Shown: positions 1 through 11,300 of the stretch, piece after piece
Numbering within the stretch: the stretch's first letter is position 1
Layout: the number at the start of each line of letters is the position of its first letter
NCBI RefSeq assembly: GCF_001434405.1
Contig: NZ_AZFT01000040.1
Location: 1 to 43,432, forward strand
DNA from: Ligilactobacillus apodemi DSM 16634 = JCM 16172
Lineage (GTDB): Bacteria > Bacillota > Bacilli > Lactobacillales > Lactobacillaceae
Reading direction: 5' to 3'
DNA length: 43,432 nucleotides
Program-made: the position numbers and the translations under genes
The notes under the pieces: model-generated
Told to the model about the DNA's origin: nothing
Seen by the model: only the letters and a program-made list of their open reading frames with translations
The model's database searches: none

Positions 1-1913
1 GGTGTTCCTAATGGGAAGGAGATCAATTCGGCATAGAAGTTAGTATTATCATCACGAATATCAACTACGGCACCTTGCTTAGAAGTAAATGAGACAACTG
101 AAGCTGTCTTTTGAGAGTTAAGCGAAATTACGTCATCCCAGTTGTTACCAGTTGTACTATTACCATTCCGGTTGGTTAAGATTACACGGAAGGTTGCATA
201 TTCGTCGATCAAGATATTACTGTTTTCATCGACCCCGATGTAGTTATAGGCAGAATAACCACCAGACATGTTTGAAGTTGTGCTGTTAGGACCTTTTCCA
301 TCTGATTCAAACAATGTGTTAGAGTGTTTGGAAATAACAATGTTTGAGTCATCCCCAAGATCTAACGCAACCCCACGACCTTGGTTTTGGAAGTGAACAG
401 TTGAATATTCACCAGAAGTAAATGTTGCATTATCACCTAACATGAACCCATCACGACCAGTGAAGTTAAAGGTTGAGTATTCACCAAATGTTACTACGGT
501 TGGTCCATCGTAACGAGTTGGGTTTTCAGTATAACCACCCCAACGGTCTGTATCGGTATATGAGTCGGCTGGACGTTTTACCCCGATCGAAACAGCTTGA
601 CCGATGCTTGTGTTCATCGTTACAACTGAGTTACGACCAGTAATGAAGCTACCACCTTGTTCCATAAAGATACCGGCATTGTGGTAACGAGCAGAATCAG
701 TTGCATTGTTGGTGTTCATGTTTACTGTAAATGTTGCGTTATCGCCAACTTTTACAGTTGAACCATCAGGTAAGTTGATTCCATCCCCGATAGATGAACG
801 GTTAAGAGTAAATGTTGCACCATCAGCGATCGTTACAGAGTTTGCACTGTGAATATTTGCTTCACGACTTGTTGCACTATAAGTGTTTGTTTTACCAGTG
901 CTTGCATTGTCTACTGTGGATGTTGTCGTACCATCGATGATAACATCAGTCGTACCGCCACCACCGTATAAAGAAGTACCTGTTGCAGTAACATCTTTAA
1001 AGGTTACCGTGTTTGTACCTGTTGTAGCGTTAAGGTCGATCACACCAGTACCAACACCAGTAGAAATTGTTAAGTTATCGAAAGTAACGTTCCAAGTACC
1101 ACCAGTTGCGGTCAAGCTGTAGCTACCAAAGTCAATACTTGCGCCATCAGCACCTTTAACGGTAACTGTATGTCCGTCACTACCGATGCTGTTATTGCTT
1201 GTTGCAGTAAGCGCACCATTAACATTGATCGTGTTGTAGCTGGAGTTCCCCATAGCGCTGACTAATTGTGCCCAACTAGAAACCGTGATCGAGGTTGAAT
1301 CTTCTGTTGTATCAGCTGCTGCGGCAGTTGCGGTTACTGTTGCTGCTGTTCTGAAAACAGAAGTTGTTTGTGCTGCTTCTGATGTTGCTGCTTCACTTGC
1401 TTCGTTTTGTGATGCAGTTTCAACGGCACTTTCTGAAGCTACAGTATCAGCTGCAGAAGTTGTTGCTGCTTCTGATGTTGCCGTATTTTCTTGAGTTGCA
1501 CTTTCTGATTGTGCAGTTTCTGTTGCTGTTGTTGTTGCTTCAGATGCTGCTTCAGACGCTTGTGATGCTTGTGATTGGATATCGTTTTTTGCATCAGCTG
1601 CTTCACTTGTTGTTTGTGCAGTTGAGTCAGCGGTTTCGACTTCAGTTGTTGATTCTTCAGTTGCGGTAGTTGCTTCGCTTGTTGCTGAGCTACTAGAGTC
1701 TGAAGAATCTTCGGAGGCAGAAACTGCTAATTCAGTCTTGGTTTCGACTTCAGTTTCAGCTGCAGAAGCATTAGTTGCTGTTGCTGTGCCTAGAAAGAAA
1801 GCTGTACTTAATAATACAGAGGCAACGCCTACGCTGAGTTTTTTAATAGCATATTTAGAAACCTTGTTGGCAGATTTTCTCAAATAAAAATTTTTATTAT
1901 TTTTTGAGACCAT
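1..1913 (-). CDS. YSIRK-type surface adhesin with beta-helix-like domain (adhesin A, 3' end outside window)
   Basis: An open frame of 637 codons runs from an ATG at 1911-1913 to the left edge with no stop, so only the N-terminal part is visible. The start is set by a strong AGGGGAG ribosome site about 9 nt upstream. Residues 1-50 form a YSIRK-class signal peptide (YAIKKLSVGVASVLL). A segment rich in Ala, Ser, Thr and Glu follows to about residue 200, then a domain of short Asn/Gly/Thr-rich rungs (such as ATFTLNRSSIGDGINLPDGS) typical of pectate-lyase-like beta-helix adhesive domains. The protein is closely similar, rung by rung, to the neighbouring 3125-residue adhesin B, so it is probably a tandem paralog with its own repeats and wall anchor beyond the window. 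It would be secreted and displayed on the wall for binding host or bacterial surfaces. The family call is firm; the ligand is unknown. Confidence 0.9.
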   Translation of the reverse strand, partial: MVSKNNKNFYLRKSANKVSKYAIKKLSVGVASVLLSTAFFLGTATATNASAAETEVETKTELAVSASEDSSDSSSSATSEATTATEESTTEVETADSTAQTTSEAADAKNDIQSQASQASEAASEATTTATETAQSESATQENTATSEAATTSAADTVASESAVETASQNEASEAATSEAAQTTSVFRTAATVTATAAAADTTEDSTSITVSSWAQLVSAMGNSSYNTINVNGALTATSNNSIGSDGHTVTVKGADGASIDFGSYSLTATGGTWNVTFDNLTISTGVGTGVIDLNATTGTNTVTFKDVTATGTSLYGGGGTTDVIIDGTTTSTVDNASTGKTNTYSATSREANIHSANSVTIADGATFTLNRSSIGDGINLPDGSTVKVGDNATFTVNMNTNNATDSARYHNAGIFMEQGGSFITGRNSVVTMNTSIGQAVSIGVKRPADSYTDTDRWGGYTENPTRYDGPTVVTFGEYSTFNFTGRDGFMLGDNATFTSGEYSTVHFQNQGRGVALDLGDDSNIVISKHSNTLFESDGKGPNSTTSNMSGGYSAYNYIGVDENSNILIDEYATFRVILTNRNGNSTTGNNWDDVISLNSQKTASVVSFTSKQGAVVDIRDDNTNFYAELISFPLGT

Positions 1914-1960
1914 TTGTCATTTCTCCCCTTCATAAGTTATAAGTAATTTTTACGCTATTG

Positions 1961-1989
1961 AGTATAAAGGGTAAAAAATATTTTTAGAA
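1961..1989 (-). promoter_or_regulatory. Putative promoter of adhesin A
   Basis: On the minus strand there is TTCTAA, a 17-nt spacer and TATACT, about 48 nt before the start codon. The -35 is weak and the -10 good. Adhesin B has the same arrangement (TTCTCT, 17 nt, TATACT) at the same place, which supports it. Confidence 0.55.
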
Positions 1990-2096
1990 TGTAAAATTCA
2001 CCAAAAAATTGTACAAAACACTTTTTGTTTTTTAGAAAAAAATGAAAAAATACTCAAAAAATGTAAAAAACAGCAAAATAGATGAAAAAAGCACTT

Positions 2097-2144
2097 AAAA
2101 TGTTATTATATAAATTTAATTAAATTTAAGTATAATAACATTTT
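2097..2144. repeat. 48-bp near-perfect palindrome between the adhesin genes
   Basis: The 14-nt arms AAAATGTTATTATA (2097-2110) and TATAATAACATTTT (2131-2144) are exact reverse complements. The 18 nt next to the left arm (2111-2128) are themselves a perfect palindrome, and only the AG at 2129-2130 breaks symmetry. It lies about 110 bp upstream of the adhesin A promoter. There is no U-run directly after the stem, so it is not an ordinary terminator. It could be a protein-binding site, a cruciform or an mRNA structure. The rest of 1914-2304 is very AT-rich with no credible gene. Confidence 0.85.
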
Positions 2145-2304
2145 TCGAATGGTTAATTAAGCAAAAATGTTAGCGTTACAAACCCTGTAAAATCAATATT
2201 TTTCGATTTATAAAATTCTTTAACATTTTTCATTCAGCACTCAAACGGTCTATGTCCCTATTCATTTCATTAATTAAAAATTAAAATGTCGTTAATTGAG
2301 ACAC

Positions 2305-2339
2305 AAAAAAAGAAGAGACCCTAAATGGATCTCTTCTTT
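2305..2339 (-). terminator. Terminator of adhesin B
   Basis: A perfect 10-bp stem (AAAGAAGAGA at 2309-2318 with TCTCTTCTTT at 2330-2339) is followed on the minus strand by a T-run. It begins 11 nt after the adhesin B stop codon and separates the two adhesins transcriptionally. Confidence 0.9.
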
Positions 2340-2349
2340 CGACTATCGT

Positions 2350-5300
2350 CTAGCTGTCTTGTTCATCTTTTCTTCTTTTTTTCAAACCAACTAAGCCTAA
2401 TAAACTTGCAACCATTGTCGCACCAAGCGCTGCTAATACATTATTTTCCGAATCACCAGTTTGTGGTAATTCTTCAGCATTTTTGGCTGGAGTGTCTTGT
2501 TTTGGTTGTGTCTTTGTTGCTGTTGGTTCAACAACAGGTCGTTTAGTTTCTGGTTGAGCTGTTGGTGTTGGTTTAGCTGGTTCAGCCGGTGTAACAACCT
2601 TCTTGTAAACAACTTGCGTATTTGCAGTTGGATCTGCTGGGTCAACACTTGGGGTATCTGTGTTATAGCCTGGCACATCCGGTGTAGAAGTTACAACAAC
2701 TTTAGTTGGATCGTTAGGATCGTTCTTGTATTGTGGTGTAGGTGCACCCGGAATTGGGTTACCTGCTGGATCAACCGGAACGATCATGCCGATCTTCTTG
2801 TAAGTTACTGTTGTTTCAAGATCTTGTTGTTGGGTTGCTTGAGCTGGAACTACTGCTTTATCAGCTACGTAACCTGTAATAACAGGAACTTTCACTTGAG
2901 CGTAGTTAGCTTTATCAGCTGTCCATGTTTCAGAAGGATTGAGAACTTCACCTGTTACCTTATCAACGATCAATGTCCGTGTCCAAGTTGATGTTTGCAC
3001 ATCATCTTCACGAAGCTTATTGCCATTTTCATCCACAAAGTGAACGGTTGAGGTATATTCTTTCGAATATTCATCTTTGGCTGGCCATTTTGGTCCGTTT
3101 GGATCATTTGGATTGATCGGTGTGCCTGGTTCGTGCGGATCGTTTGGTCCGACTGGTGCGGTATCATGACCTAATTTAACTACATATACTTGATCTTTTG
3201 CATCATTGTCATCAAAGATTGCATTCGTTGGGAAGCCATTTTCAACTACAACGTAACCTTTTTCTTTAAGTTCTTTGATCTTAGGAGCAGTACTATAGTC
3301 GATCTTGTCGCCTGATTTACCTGTTACCACGTCTGTTTCAAGCGTCTTACCCGTAGTTTCATCAACATAGATGATCTTAGCAGTTTGGGTTTGTTTTTCA
3401 GGTGTTACAGGGACATAAACAACTAGCGTATCCTTACCTGGATCTTCTGGTGTTACATTTGGTACTTGTGGTTGGTAACCTGGAATTTCTGGTACTGGAG
3501 TTTCGCCACCCTTAGTTGGGTCTTTTGGATCATTATTGTAGCTTGGTGTTGGTGCATTTGGAATTGGATTTCCACTTGGATCAACTGGCACGATATTGCC
3601 TAACTTGTTGTAAGTGATACTGTTTTCAAGGTTAGCTTGGACAGTTTCTAAACCTGCTACCTTATCTTTATCGGCATAGTAGCCAGTGATCACTGGTGCA
3701 GTCACTTCGTCATAATTAGCTTTATTTGCTTTCCATGCTTCATTTGGATTCTTGATCTCACCTGTGACAGTGTCCACGATCAATGTCCGGGTCCAGGTTG
3801 ATGTTTGCACATCATCATCCCGTAACTTGTTGCCATCTTTATCCACAAAGTGAACGGTTGAAGTATATTCTTTTGAATATTCATCTTTAGCTGGCCATTT
3901 TGGACCATCTGGATCGTTAGGGTTGATCGGTGTGCCTGGTTCATGTGGATTATTTGGTCCCACTGGTTCTTCACCATGTTTGAAAGTTACATAGTAAGTT
4001 TGATCAACATTAGCGTCATCATCAAAGACTGCATCACTTGGGAAGCCGTCACTTACTAAAACATAACCCTTATCCGTCAATTCTTTGATTGTAGCAGTTG
4101 TACTGTAGTCTAACTTAGCACCTGCTTCACCAGTAAATTTGTCTGTAACCAAATCAGTATCCGTAGTAATGTCACGATAAATAACTTTAGCAAGTTGTTT
4201 GTGATCATTTGGAATGTTTGGTTTATTTGGATCTTCCTTCTTATCGTAGATCACTGGCACATCTTTACCTGGATTTTCTGGCGTTACACTTGGTACTCGT
4301 GGTGTGTAATCCGGAATTTCTGGCACTGGTGTTGTTCCGCCTTTAGTTGGATCGTTAGGATCATTGTTAAATTGTGGTGTATCGGCGCCAGGAATTGGAT
4401 TACCTTCAGGATCAACCGGCACGATATGTCCTAATGGTTTGTAGACGATTTGTTCAACTAAGTTTTCTTCAACTGCTGTCTTACCTGTGACACGACTCTT
4501 ATCAGCGTAGTAGTCTTTGATCACTGGTGCGGTAACATCAGCATATTTAGCAATATCAGAAGTCCATGGTTCAGTTGGATTCTTGATCTCACCAGTTACT
4601 GTATCGATCAATAAAGTACGTGTCCACGTTGATGTTTGCACATCATCATCGCGTAACTTGTTACCTTTATCGTCAACAAATTGAACTGTCGAAGTATATT
4701 GCTTGGAGTATTGATCTGTGCTTGGCCATTTTGGACCGTCTGGATCGTTAGGGTTGATTGGTGTCCCTGGTTCGTGTGGATTGTTTGGTCCCACTGGTTC
4801 TTCGCCGTGTTTCAAGGTTACATAGTAAGTTTGGTCAACATTAGCGTCATCATCAAAGACCGCATCACTTGGGAAACCATCATTTACTAAAACATAACCT
4901 TTATCCGTCAATTCCTTGATCTTGTCAGCCGTTGAATATTCAACTTTTTCACCTGCTTTACCAGAAAGATCAACACTGTCCAAGACCATATCATTAGTGA
5001 TATCGCGGTAAATGATCCGCACTGCTTGCGCATCTTTTTCTGGTGTTACTGGCACGTAGACTACCGGTGTATCTTCACCTGGTTTGTCTGGTGTGACACT
5101 TGGAATTTCTGGTTTGTATCCAGGGATCACTGGGACTGGTGTTTCGCCACCCTTAGTTGGATCGTTAGGATCATTCTTGTAAGGTGGTGTTGGTGCATCA
5201 GGAATTGGTGTACCACTTGGATCAACTGGCACAATGTTACCTAATTTTGCATAGGTAAATGTTACAGTTACATCAGCTTCGCCAAACGTACCTTTAGCAT

Positions 5301-8300
5301 TGTCAGAAACTGCTTTCAAGTAGTAACCCTTGATAACTTGTGCATCACCAGAAACATCGTAGCTATCACCTTGCTTGTAATCTGAGCCTTTGACTACTGT
5401 AGGTGAAAGTTCATTACCATTTTCATCCACAAATTTTTCTGTCAAGCTGTAATTTACCGCATCTTTGATATATTTGACCGGTGTATCTTCGCCTGGTTTA
5501 TCTGGCGTTACGCTTGGTACTTCTGGATGATATCCTGGAATATTTGGAACAGGTGTTTCGCCACCTTTAGTTGGGTCTTTTGGATCGTTGTTGTATTCCG
5601 GTGTTGGTGCATTTGGAATTGGGTTACCATCTGGATCAACTGGCACGATATGTCCTAATGGTTTGTAAACGATCGTATCTTCCAAATTGTCTTGGACAAC
5701 ATCTTTAGCACCTACACTAGCCTTATCAGCATAGTAATCTTCTTTGACTGGTGCAACTACTGCACTATATTTGTCCTTGTCAGCTTTCCATGTTTCTTGT
5801 GGATTCTTGACTTCTCCAGTAACAGTGTCAATGATCAATGTCCGCGTCCAAGTTGATGTTTGCACATTATCATCAAAGACTTTGTTGCCATTTTCATCTA
5901 CAAAGTGAACAGTTGAGGAATATTCTTTAGAGTATTCATCGATACTTGGCCATTTTGGTCCATCTGGATCGTTTGGATTGATCGGTGTGCCTGGTTCATG
6001 TGGATTATTTGGTCCTACTGGTTCTTCACCATGTTTTACGGTTACATAGTAAGTTTGATCAACATTGTCGTTGTTATCAAAGGTTGCATCACTTGGGAAA
6101 CCATCATTTACTAAAACATAACCTTTATCCGTCAATTCTTTGATCGTAGCAGCAGTCGAATATTCGATCGCTGTATTTGGCTTACCGGTCACGGAAGCTG
6201 AATCTAAGATCGTATCAGTTGTTAAATCACGGTAAATGATCGTTGCTTTTTGATCATTTTCACTTGGTGTTGTTGGTTTTTCAGGATCTTTATCCTTAAT
6301 ATACTTAACTGGTGTATCTGCCCCTGGATCAGTCGGTGTGACACTTGGCACTTCTGGATGGTAGCCAGGGATATCTGGTACCGGAGTAGAGCCGCCCTTA
6401 GTTGGGTCAGTTGGATCATTATTATATTGTGGTGTTGGTGCTTTTGGAATTTCGTTACCATCTTCATCAACTGGCACAATATGGCCTAATGGTTTGTAAA
6501 CGATCGTGTCTTCCAAGTTGCTTTGTTCAGTCACTTGACCAACTACGCGATTCTTATCAGCGTAGTACTTAGGCAAGATTGGAGCAAGTACATCACTATA
6601 TTTATCCTTGTCGGCTTTCCATGATTCTTGTGGGTTCTTAATTTCACCAGTAACAGTGTCGATGATCAATGTCCGCGTCCAAGTTGATGTTTGCACATCA
6701 TCGTCAAAGACCTTATTGCCATTTTCATCTACAAAGTGAACCGTTGAAGTATATTCTTTTGAATATTCATCTGTACTTGGCCATTTTGGACCGTCTGGAT
6801 CGTTTGGATTGATCGGTGTGCCTGGTTCATGCGGATTATTTGGTCCGACTGGTTCTTCACCGTGTTTTACGGTCACATAGTAAGTTTGATCAACGTCATC
6901 GTTGTTATCAAAGGTTGCATCACTTGGGAAACCATCATTTACTAAGACGTAACCCTTATCCGTCAATTCCTTGATCTTGTCAGCTGTTGAATAGTTGATC
7001 GCAGTTTCAGACTTACCAGTTAAGGAAACAGAATCTAAGACTGTATCTGTTGTGATGTCACGGTAAATGATCGTTGCTTTTTGATCATTTTCCGTTGGAT
7101 CTGGTTTAACTGGATCTTCATCTTTGACGTAAACCACTGGTGTATCTTTGCCTGGGTCAGTTGGTGTGACACTTGGCACTTCTGGATGATAACCAGGAAT
7201 ATCTGGCACTGATGTTGTTGTACCCTTCGTTGGATCGTTTGGATCATTGTTATATTGTGGTGTTGGTGCCTTTGGAATTTCGTTGCCATCTTTATCCACC
7301 GGAACGATATGCCCTAATGGTTTGTAGACAACAGTTTCTTCTAGATCTTTTTGAACTGTATCTTTAGCTACAACACGGTTCTTGTCGGCATAGTAGTCTT
7401 CTTTAACTGGAACTGTTACTGCATCGTATTGGGCTTTATCAGCTGTCCATGGTTCATCTGGATTTTGAACTTCGCCAGTAACTTTATCAACTAACAAGGT
7501 ACGTGTCCAAGTTGATGTTTGTGTATTATCATCAAAGACTTTATTGCCTGCTTCATCTACAAAGTGAACCGTTGAAGTGTATTCCTTGGTGTATTGATCT
7601 GCGCTTGGCCATTTTTGTCCATCTGGATCATCTGGGTTGATCGGTGTACCTGGTGTATGTGGATCATTTGGCCCTACTGGTACAACCGCATGTTTCAAGT
7701 GAACTTCAAAGCTTTGCACAGTATTGTCGTCATCATCAAAGACTACACCATTTGCTGGATAGTTATTTGAAACTAGTTCATAACCTTGTGCAAGATATTT
7801 AGCGATCGTATCAGCTGTGCGATAATCACTTGTTGCGCCAGCTTGACCGGTTAGATCAGCTGTTTCTAAAGTCTTGTTAGTCGTATCATCAATATAAGTT
7901 ACTTTGGCAACTTGATCAGCATCTTTCACATAAACGACCTTTGTATCTGTACCTGGATCATTTGGTGTGACCGTTGGAACTTGTGGGGTGTACCCTGGAA
8001 TTTCTGGTACTGGTTGATTTGGCACGACCTTCGTTGGATCTGTTGGGTCATTGTTGTAGATCGGTGTATCCGCACCTGGAATTGGGTTACCATCTGGATC
8101 AACCGGCACGATATGGCCTAATGGCTTATAAGTTACAGTTTCTACAATGTCGTTTGGCACAACGTCTTTACCTGGTACTGTAGCTTTATCAGCATAGTAA
8201 CCTGGAACGACTGGTGTTTTGACTTCATCGTAAGTTGTCTTATCTGGGGTCCAATCTGTTTGAGAAACGATCTCACCCGTTACTTTATCAACTGTGACAC

Positions 8301-11300
8301 TCTTAGTATAGGTTGCAGTTTGAACAACTTCAGTTGGTGTTAGGGCATTAGCACCAACATAGCTAACTGTTTCTTTGACAACTTTTTGCAAACTATCTTT
8401 ATCCGTACCGTTTGGCCATTTTGGTCCATCTGGATCGTTTGGATTGATCGGTGTGCCTGGTGTTTGTGGATTTTCTGGTGTAACTGGAACCGTTGCATGT
8501 TCTAAGTGGATCGTCACATTTTGGTTCACTGCATCGTCATCATCAAAGGTTGTTGGCAATGCATCAGCACTCTTGACCACGTATCCTTTATCGGTGTAGC
8601 TCTTTTGAATAGCTTCATATGAAGTTGCTACCGAAGCAGGTACGGCACTTGAGCTGTCACCTTCTGCTAATTTAGCAGCATCAACTAAAGTTGTCTTAGT
8701 TGTGTCATCGATCACAGTATAAGTTAACACTTGCGTACTGATCTTCTTGTAGACGACTGTTGTGACATAGTCTTTAGTAAATCCAACATTAGAAAAGTTA
8801 TTCCAATATGATTGCGAAACAACTTTGGCACCATTTAAATCTGATGTAAGTGTATCTGTAATGTTATCTTTATTCAAAATAGCAGTTACAGATGAGCCAT
8901 TAGCACCAACAGTTACCCCATCAGCATTAGTATCTTTAACCGTTAAAACATAATTTCCAGCTCGATCAGCTTTTGGTGAAACCACGGTATCATAGGTTGC
9001 CTTCGTATTTTCTGTACCTTTAACGACCCAACCAGTATCATCCCCAGCTGCTGTTCCTAATTCATAAAGTGCTTGGTTATAAACACGTAAGAATTCATCA
9101 GCTGTTCTAACACTGTTAGCACGTAATTTTTTACGGAAATCTTCCAGCGCCAATTTGATTTTCATCGTACGTTCCCAATCTGAAGATTGTACGCTAACAA
9201 TTGGATTACCATTTTCATCTAAAACTGGACTACCATCTTCATAAACATACTTGATCGTATTGGTATGATGAGCTTCTGGTGAAATAACCGTTTCGTTTGG
9301 AATCCAGACGTTTTGACGATTCTTTAAAACAGGGTCGATATCATATAGCCCTTGTTTACTTGTCGCTGGAACTCCACCAGTTGATGAGCCTGTTTGTTCT
9401 GAAAGTGCATCAGCTGGTGTGATATCTTTTTTATTATTTTGGAAACCCCAAATTGAGAATTTACCACTATTGATATTAGTCCAAACTGAACTTTGCTTAT
9501 TTACATCTTTTTGAGCAGCATTTCCGATATTTAACGAGTAAACAGTATAAGTTCCGCCATTTTCTAACGCATTAAATTCTAAATAAGTGTTACCTGTTGC
9601 TGCCTTATTAGAAACGTATAAAATGTTTGAGCTAGCTCGCGTAATACTTTCCGGATTATTCCCCTGTGGTACATTTTCTGGCAACTTACCGGTGATATCT
9701 GAACTTACCCAGCCATTTGATGAAGTGTAGCGTTGGAAAGAAACAAATAATGGGCTATTAAATTGATAACCTGTGTTTTGTGCATTTCCGAGCGGAATTG
9801 AGATCAATTCGGCATAATAGTCAGTATTGTCATCACGAATATCAACGATTGCACCTTTATTAACTACAAATAATGGATAGCCCCCAGTTTTACGGGTGTC
9901 AAGCGAGATAACATCATCCCATGGGTTAGCACCACGATTATTCATGTAAACACGGAAAGTAGCGTAATCATCTACTGTGATCGTACCACCTTCATCAACC
10001 CCAATATAGTTGTATCCTGCGTATCCACCAGAAGGTGCCGTTGCGCCTTTACGTGGCCCTTTGCCGTCAGATTCAAAGGTGTTGATCGATTTTTTACCAA
10101 ATTTGATATGTGAATTATCACCCATATCAATCGCAACACCACGACCATTGTTCTTAAAGTGAGTAACAGAGCCTTCACCCGTGGTAAAAGTAGCATTGTG
10201 ACCTGTAATAATACCATCGCGGCCGGTAAAGTTAAAGTTAGCATCTTCACCGATCGAAATCACTACTGGTCCGTCTTGCATTCTACCCTTTTTAGCAGTA
10301 TTTTCATCATCTACAGTAGTTGAGTGGGAAATGTCATAACCACCATAGCGATCCGCATCTGTTGTAGTGTCTGCTGGACGTGTGATGGCAATCGAAATTG
10401 CTTGTCCAATGCTTGAATTAATATTAAGTGTTGAGTTCTTGCCAGTTTTAACTGTACCGCCACCTAACATAAAGATCCCAGCATTGTGATAACGCGCTGA
10501 ATCTGTTGCATTTGACGTATTCATATTGATCGTCAAAGTACCTTTATCTTTAACTTCAACCGTTGAGCCATTTGGTAAGTTGATTGCATCCCCAATTGAT
10601 GAACGATTAAGAGTAAAATTAGCTCCTTCTGCTACAGTGACTTTAGTTGCACTGTGAATATTAGCTTCACGACTTGTAGCATCATAAGTGTTAGCTTTCC
10701 CCGCACTAGCATTATTAACGGTTGATACTGTCGTCCCATCAATAATGACTTCAGTGTTACCACCACCACCGTAAAGAGAAGTACCACTTTGCGTTACATC
10801 TTTAAATGTAACTTTATTTGAGCCGTATGAACTGCTTAAATCAATAACACCTTTAGCGTTACCTGTTGTAATTGTTAAACCATCAAAAGTAATGTCCCAA
10901 CCACTTCCGGTAGCAACTAACGTATTAGAGCCTAAATTGAGCTTAGCGTTTTCTCCTTTAACGGTGACTTTGTGTCCAGTACTACCAATATTCCCACTAC
11001 CTAAAGCTGTAATTGTACCAGTTACTTTAATATTAGTAACACTGGAATTTCTCATCGCATTAACTAATTGTGACCAGCTATTAACTGTTGTTTCATCACT
11101 AGCTGTACTGTCTGCTGCCGCACGTGTCGTTGCAGCTACACTTCTAAATACAGAAGTAGTATTTTCACTTGCTGGCGCTGTTTGTGTTTCTTCAGCTGAA
11201 GTAGCAACAGTGGCTTGTTCTGAGCCAACATTTGCTTCTGTTGCTTTTGTTTCTTCAGTTGTTGCTTGAGATGCCTCACTTGCTGTAGCTAATGCTGACG

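Noticed and set aside
883-1669. Open frames on the plus strand across the adhesin N-termini and repeats (for example 1285-1494 and 2497-2991)
   Set aside because: They are shadows of the minus-strand adhesins: low-complexity Val/Ala/Leu or Trp/Cys-rich translations without ribosome sites, produced by the Ser/Thr/Ala and Pro/Asp-rich coding on the other strand.
2169-2182. Possible catabolite-repression (cre) site near the adhesin A upstream region
   Set aside because: TGTTAGCGTTACA is one base short of the cre pattern and mismatches the conserved right end, so I do not call it.
2600-8740. CRISPR array or non-coding tandem repeats
   Set aside because: The repeats are about 810-831 bp, in frame, and encode intact protein modules with no spacer pattern.
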